A DNA stretch of 64,000 bases from Sediminibacter sp. Hel_I_10. Its GTDB lineage: Bacteria; Bacteroidota; Bacteroidia; Flavobacteriales; Flavobacteriaceae. The stretch spans positions 2,232,001 to 2,296,000 of the forward strand of contig NZ_JHZX01000001.1 of NCBI RefSeq assembly GCF_000688335.1, read 5' to 3'. Positions within the stretch are counted from its first letter, which is position 1, and each line of letters opens with the position of its first letter. The notes below the pieces were generated by a model. It was not told where the DNA came from. It worked only from the letters and a program-made list of their open reading frames with translations, and made no database searches. Positions 63,071 through 64,000 of the stretch are shown here, piece after piece. The position numbers and the translations under genes were made by a program.

Positions 63071-64000
63071 ATGAAAAAAGTATTCAAAATATTAGGGATA
63101 ACCATTGTCGTTATCTTTTTACTTTTAGTGATTGTACCATTTGCGTTTCAAGGTCAAATTAAAGACTTGGTTAAAAAAGTCATTAATCAAAACTTGAATG
63201 CCAATGTGGAGTTTAGCGATGTGAATTTGAGTTTTATTCGCAGTTTTCCGCAGGCACATGTTAATGTTGATGATTTGGTGATCACCAATTTTGAGCCTTT
63301 TAAAGGAGAAACTTTTATGAGTGCTAAAAATATCGCTTTCACTATGTCTATTAAAGAACTCTTTAAAAATGCAAATGAGGAGCCAATTATAGTAAACTCC
63401 ATAGAAATTGACGAAGCATTATTGACCTTGATGACCGATTCTTTTGGAAACAGTAACTGGGACATCACCAAAGAAACCACAGCGCAAACGTCTTCAACCT
63501 CTACAGATGCCAGTGGCAGTTTCTCTTTTGATATTGAAAAATATGCTATTAATAATAGCGCGCTCACCTATATAGACGAGGTGTCTCACATGCAAATGTA
63601 CGTTACAGAGCTCAACCATTCTGGGAAAGGAACGTTCTCTGCAGAAACGTCACAATTGGACACGAAATCGAGGGCTAACGTGAGTATGACTATTGATAGC
63701 ACGCAGTATTTAGACAATAATAAGGTAACTTTAGATGCCTTGATTGGTCTTGATTTAGAGAATCAAAAATATACCTTTATGGATAATAGAGGTTATATTA
63801 ATAAGCTGCCCTTACAATTTGAGGGTTATGTACAGATTATAGAAGAAGGTCAAGATATGGATATTACCTTTGAGAATCCAGAATCTTCGTTTAAGGATTT
63901 CTTGGCCGTGATTCCTGAGAGTTATTCAAAAAACATTGAGAATGTTGAAACTTCTGGTGATTTTAAAGTCCATGGGATTATTAAAGGCAAGGTTACCGAG
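63071..64000 (+). CDS. AsmA-family protein, N-terminal part (runs off right edge)
   Basis: The frame is open from the ATG at 63071 to the window edge (310 codons). It begins with a single membrane anchor (ILGITIVVIFLLLVIVPFAF). The AsmA pattern follows: IKDLVKKVINQNLNANVEFSDVNLSFIRSFPQAHVNVDDLVI (abbreviated) and a beta-rich periplasmic body with a Ser/Thr-rich linker near residues 138-160. AsmA-like proteins span the periplasm and are linked to lipid transport or outer-membrane assembly. The remainder lies outside the window. Confidence 0.85.
   Translation, partial: MKKVFKILGITIVVIFLLLVIVPFAFQGQIKDLVKKVINQNLNANVEFSDVNLSFIRSFPQAHVNVDDLVITNFEPFKGETFMSAKNIAFTMSIKELFKNANEEPIIVNSIEIDEALLTLMTDSFGNSNWDITKETTAQTSSTSTDASGSFSFDIEKYAINNSALTYIDEVSHMQMYVTELNHSGKGTFSAETSQLDTKSRANVSMTIDSTQYLDNNKVTLDALIGLDLENQKYTFMDNRGYINKLPLQFEGYVQIIEEGQDMDITFENPESSFKDFLAVIPESYSKNIENVETSGDFKVHGIIKGKVTE

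Overview
The window looks like a chromosomal segment of a marine-type flavobacterium (Bacteroidota, Flavobacteriia). The signs are AT-rich coding sequence, absence of Shine-Dalgarno sites, several promoters with the Bacteroidetes TTG / TAnnTTTG pattern, many lipoproteins with a short lipobox, a Bat aerotolerance operon, and a giant type IX secretion (T9SS) substrate next to a PorP/SprF partner. No rRNA, tRNA, CRISPR array, insertion sequence or prophage was seen.

Layout. 1-8,500: the start of an alpha-2-macroglobulin-like lipoprotein running off the left edge, an ALDH7-type aldehyde dehydrogenase, a lipoprotein/barrel pair, an AlbA_2 protein, an SDR and an aldo/keto reductase, and a DUF4382-type lipoprotein. 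8,700-18,600: the Bat operon (MoxR, DUF58, a BatD-like membrane protein, BatA, BatB, BatC, BatD, BatE) and a small membrane protein. 18,600-23,300: SulP anion transporter with beta-carbonic anhydrase, CvpA, a conserved small protein, a structured intergenic element, and pheS. 23,300-29,600: a GbsR/MarR-type regulator with a complete RND tripartite efflux pump. 29,700-33,400: a small conserved protein, gpsA, and a RemB-like gliding protein. 33,500-39,050: respiratory oxidase cluster (ctaB, two subunit III genes, subunit IV, a cysteine-poor SCO-like protein, SCO, DUF420, a small CxxC protein); subunits I and II are not here. 39,150-47,500: MacB-type ABC ATPase, two permeases, two membrane-fusion proteins around a TolC protein, a TlpA thioredoxin and tsaB. 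47,500-49,600: MscS channel and a NifU-like protein with two Nfu_N domains. 49,876-57,468: a 2,191-residue repeat protein with a T9SS type B sorting domain plus its PorP/SprF partner. 57,600-64,000: a SIMPL-like secreted protein, a TPR histidine kinase, a folK-deoxynucleoside kinase fusion, a queuosine-precursor transporter and the start of an AsmA-family gene.

The most striking signal is inside the giant surface protein. Its first four ~90-residue repeats are written in the usual AT-rich codons, and the next ten are written in GC-rich codons. The switch falls at a repeat boundary near 52,690 and the sequence returns to normal only in the last few codons. The protein motif continues unchanged, so the shift is at the level of synonymous codons. 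I do not see a clearly new multi-gene system. Most genes belong to families known in flavobacteria; the less ordinary points are the mosaic adhesin-like gene, the SCO-like protein without copper ligands, and the structured element before pheS.
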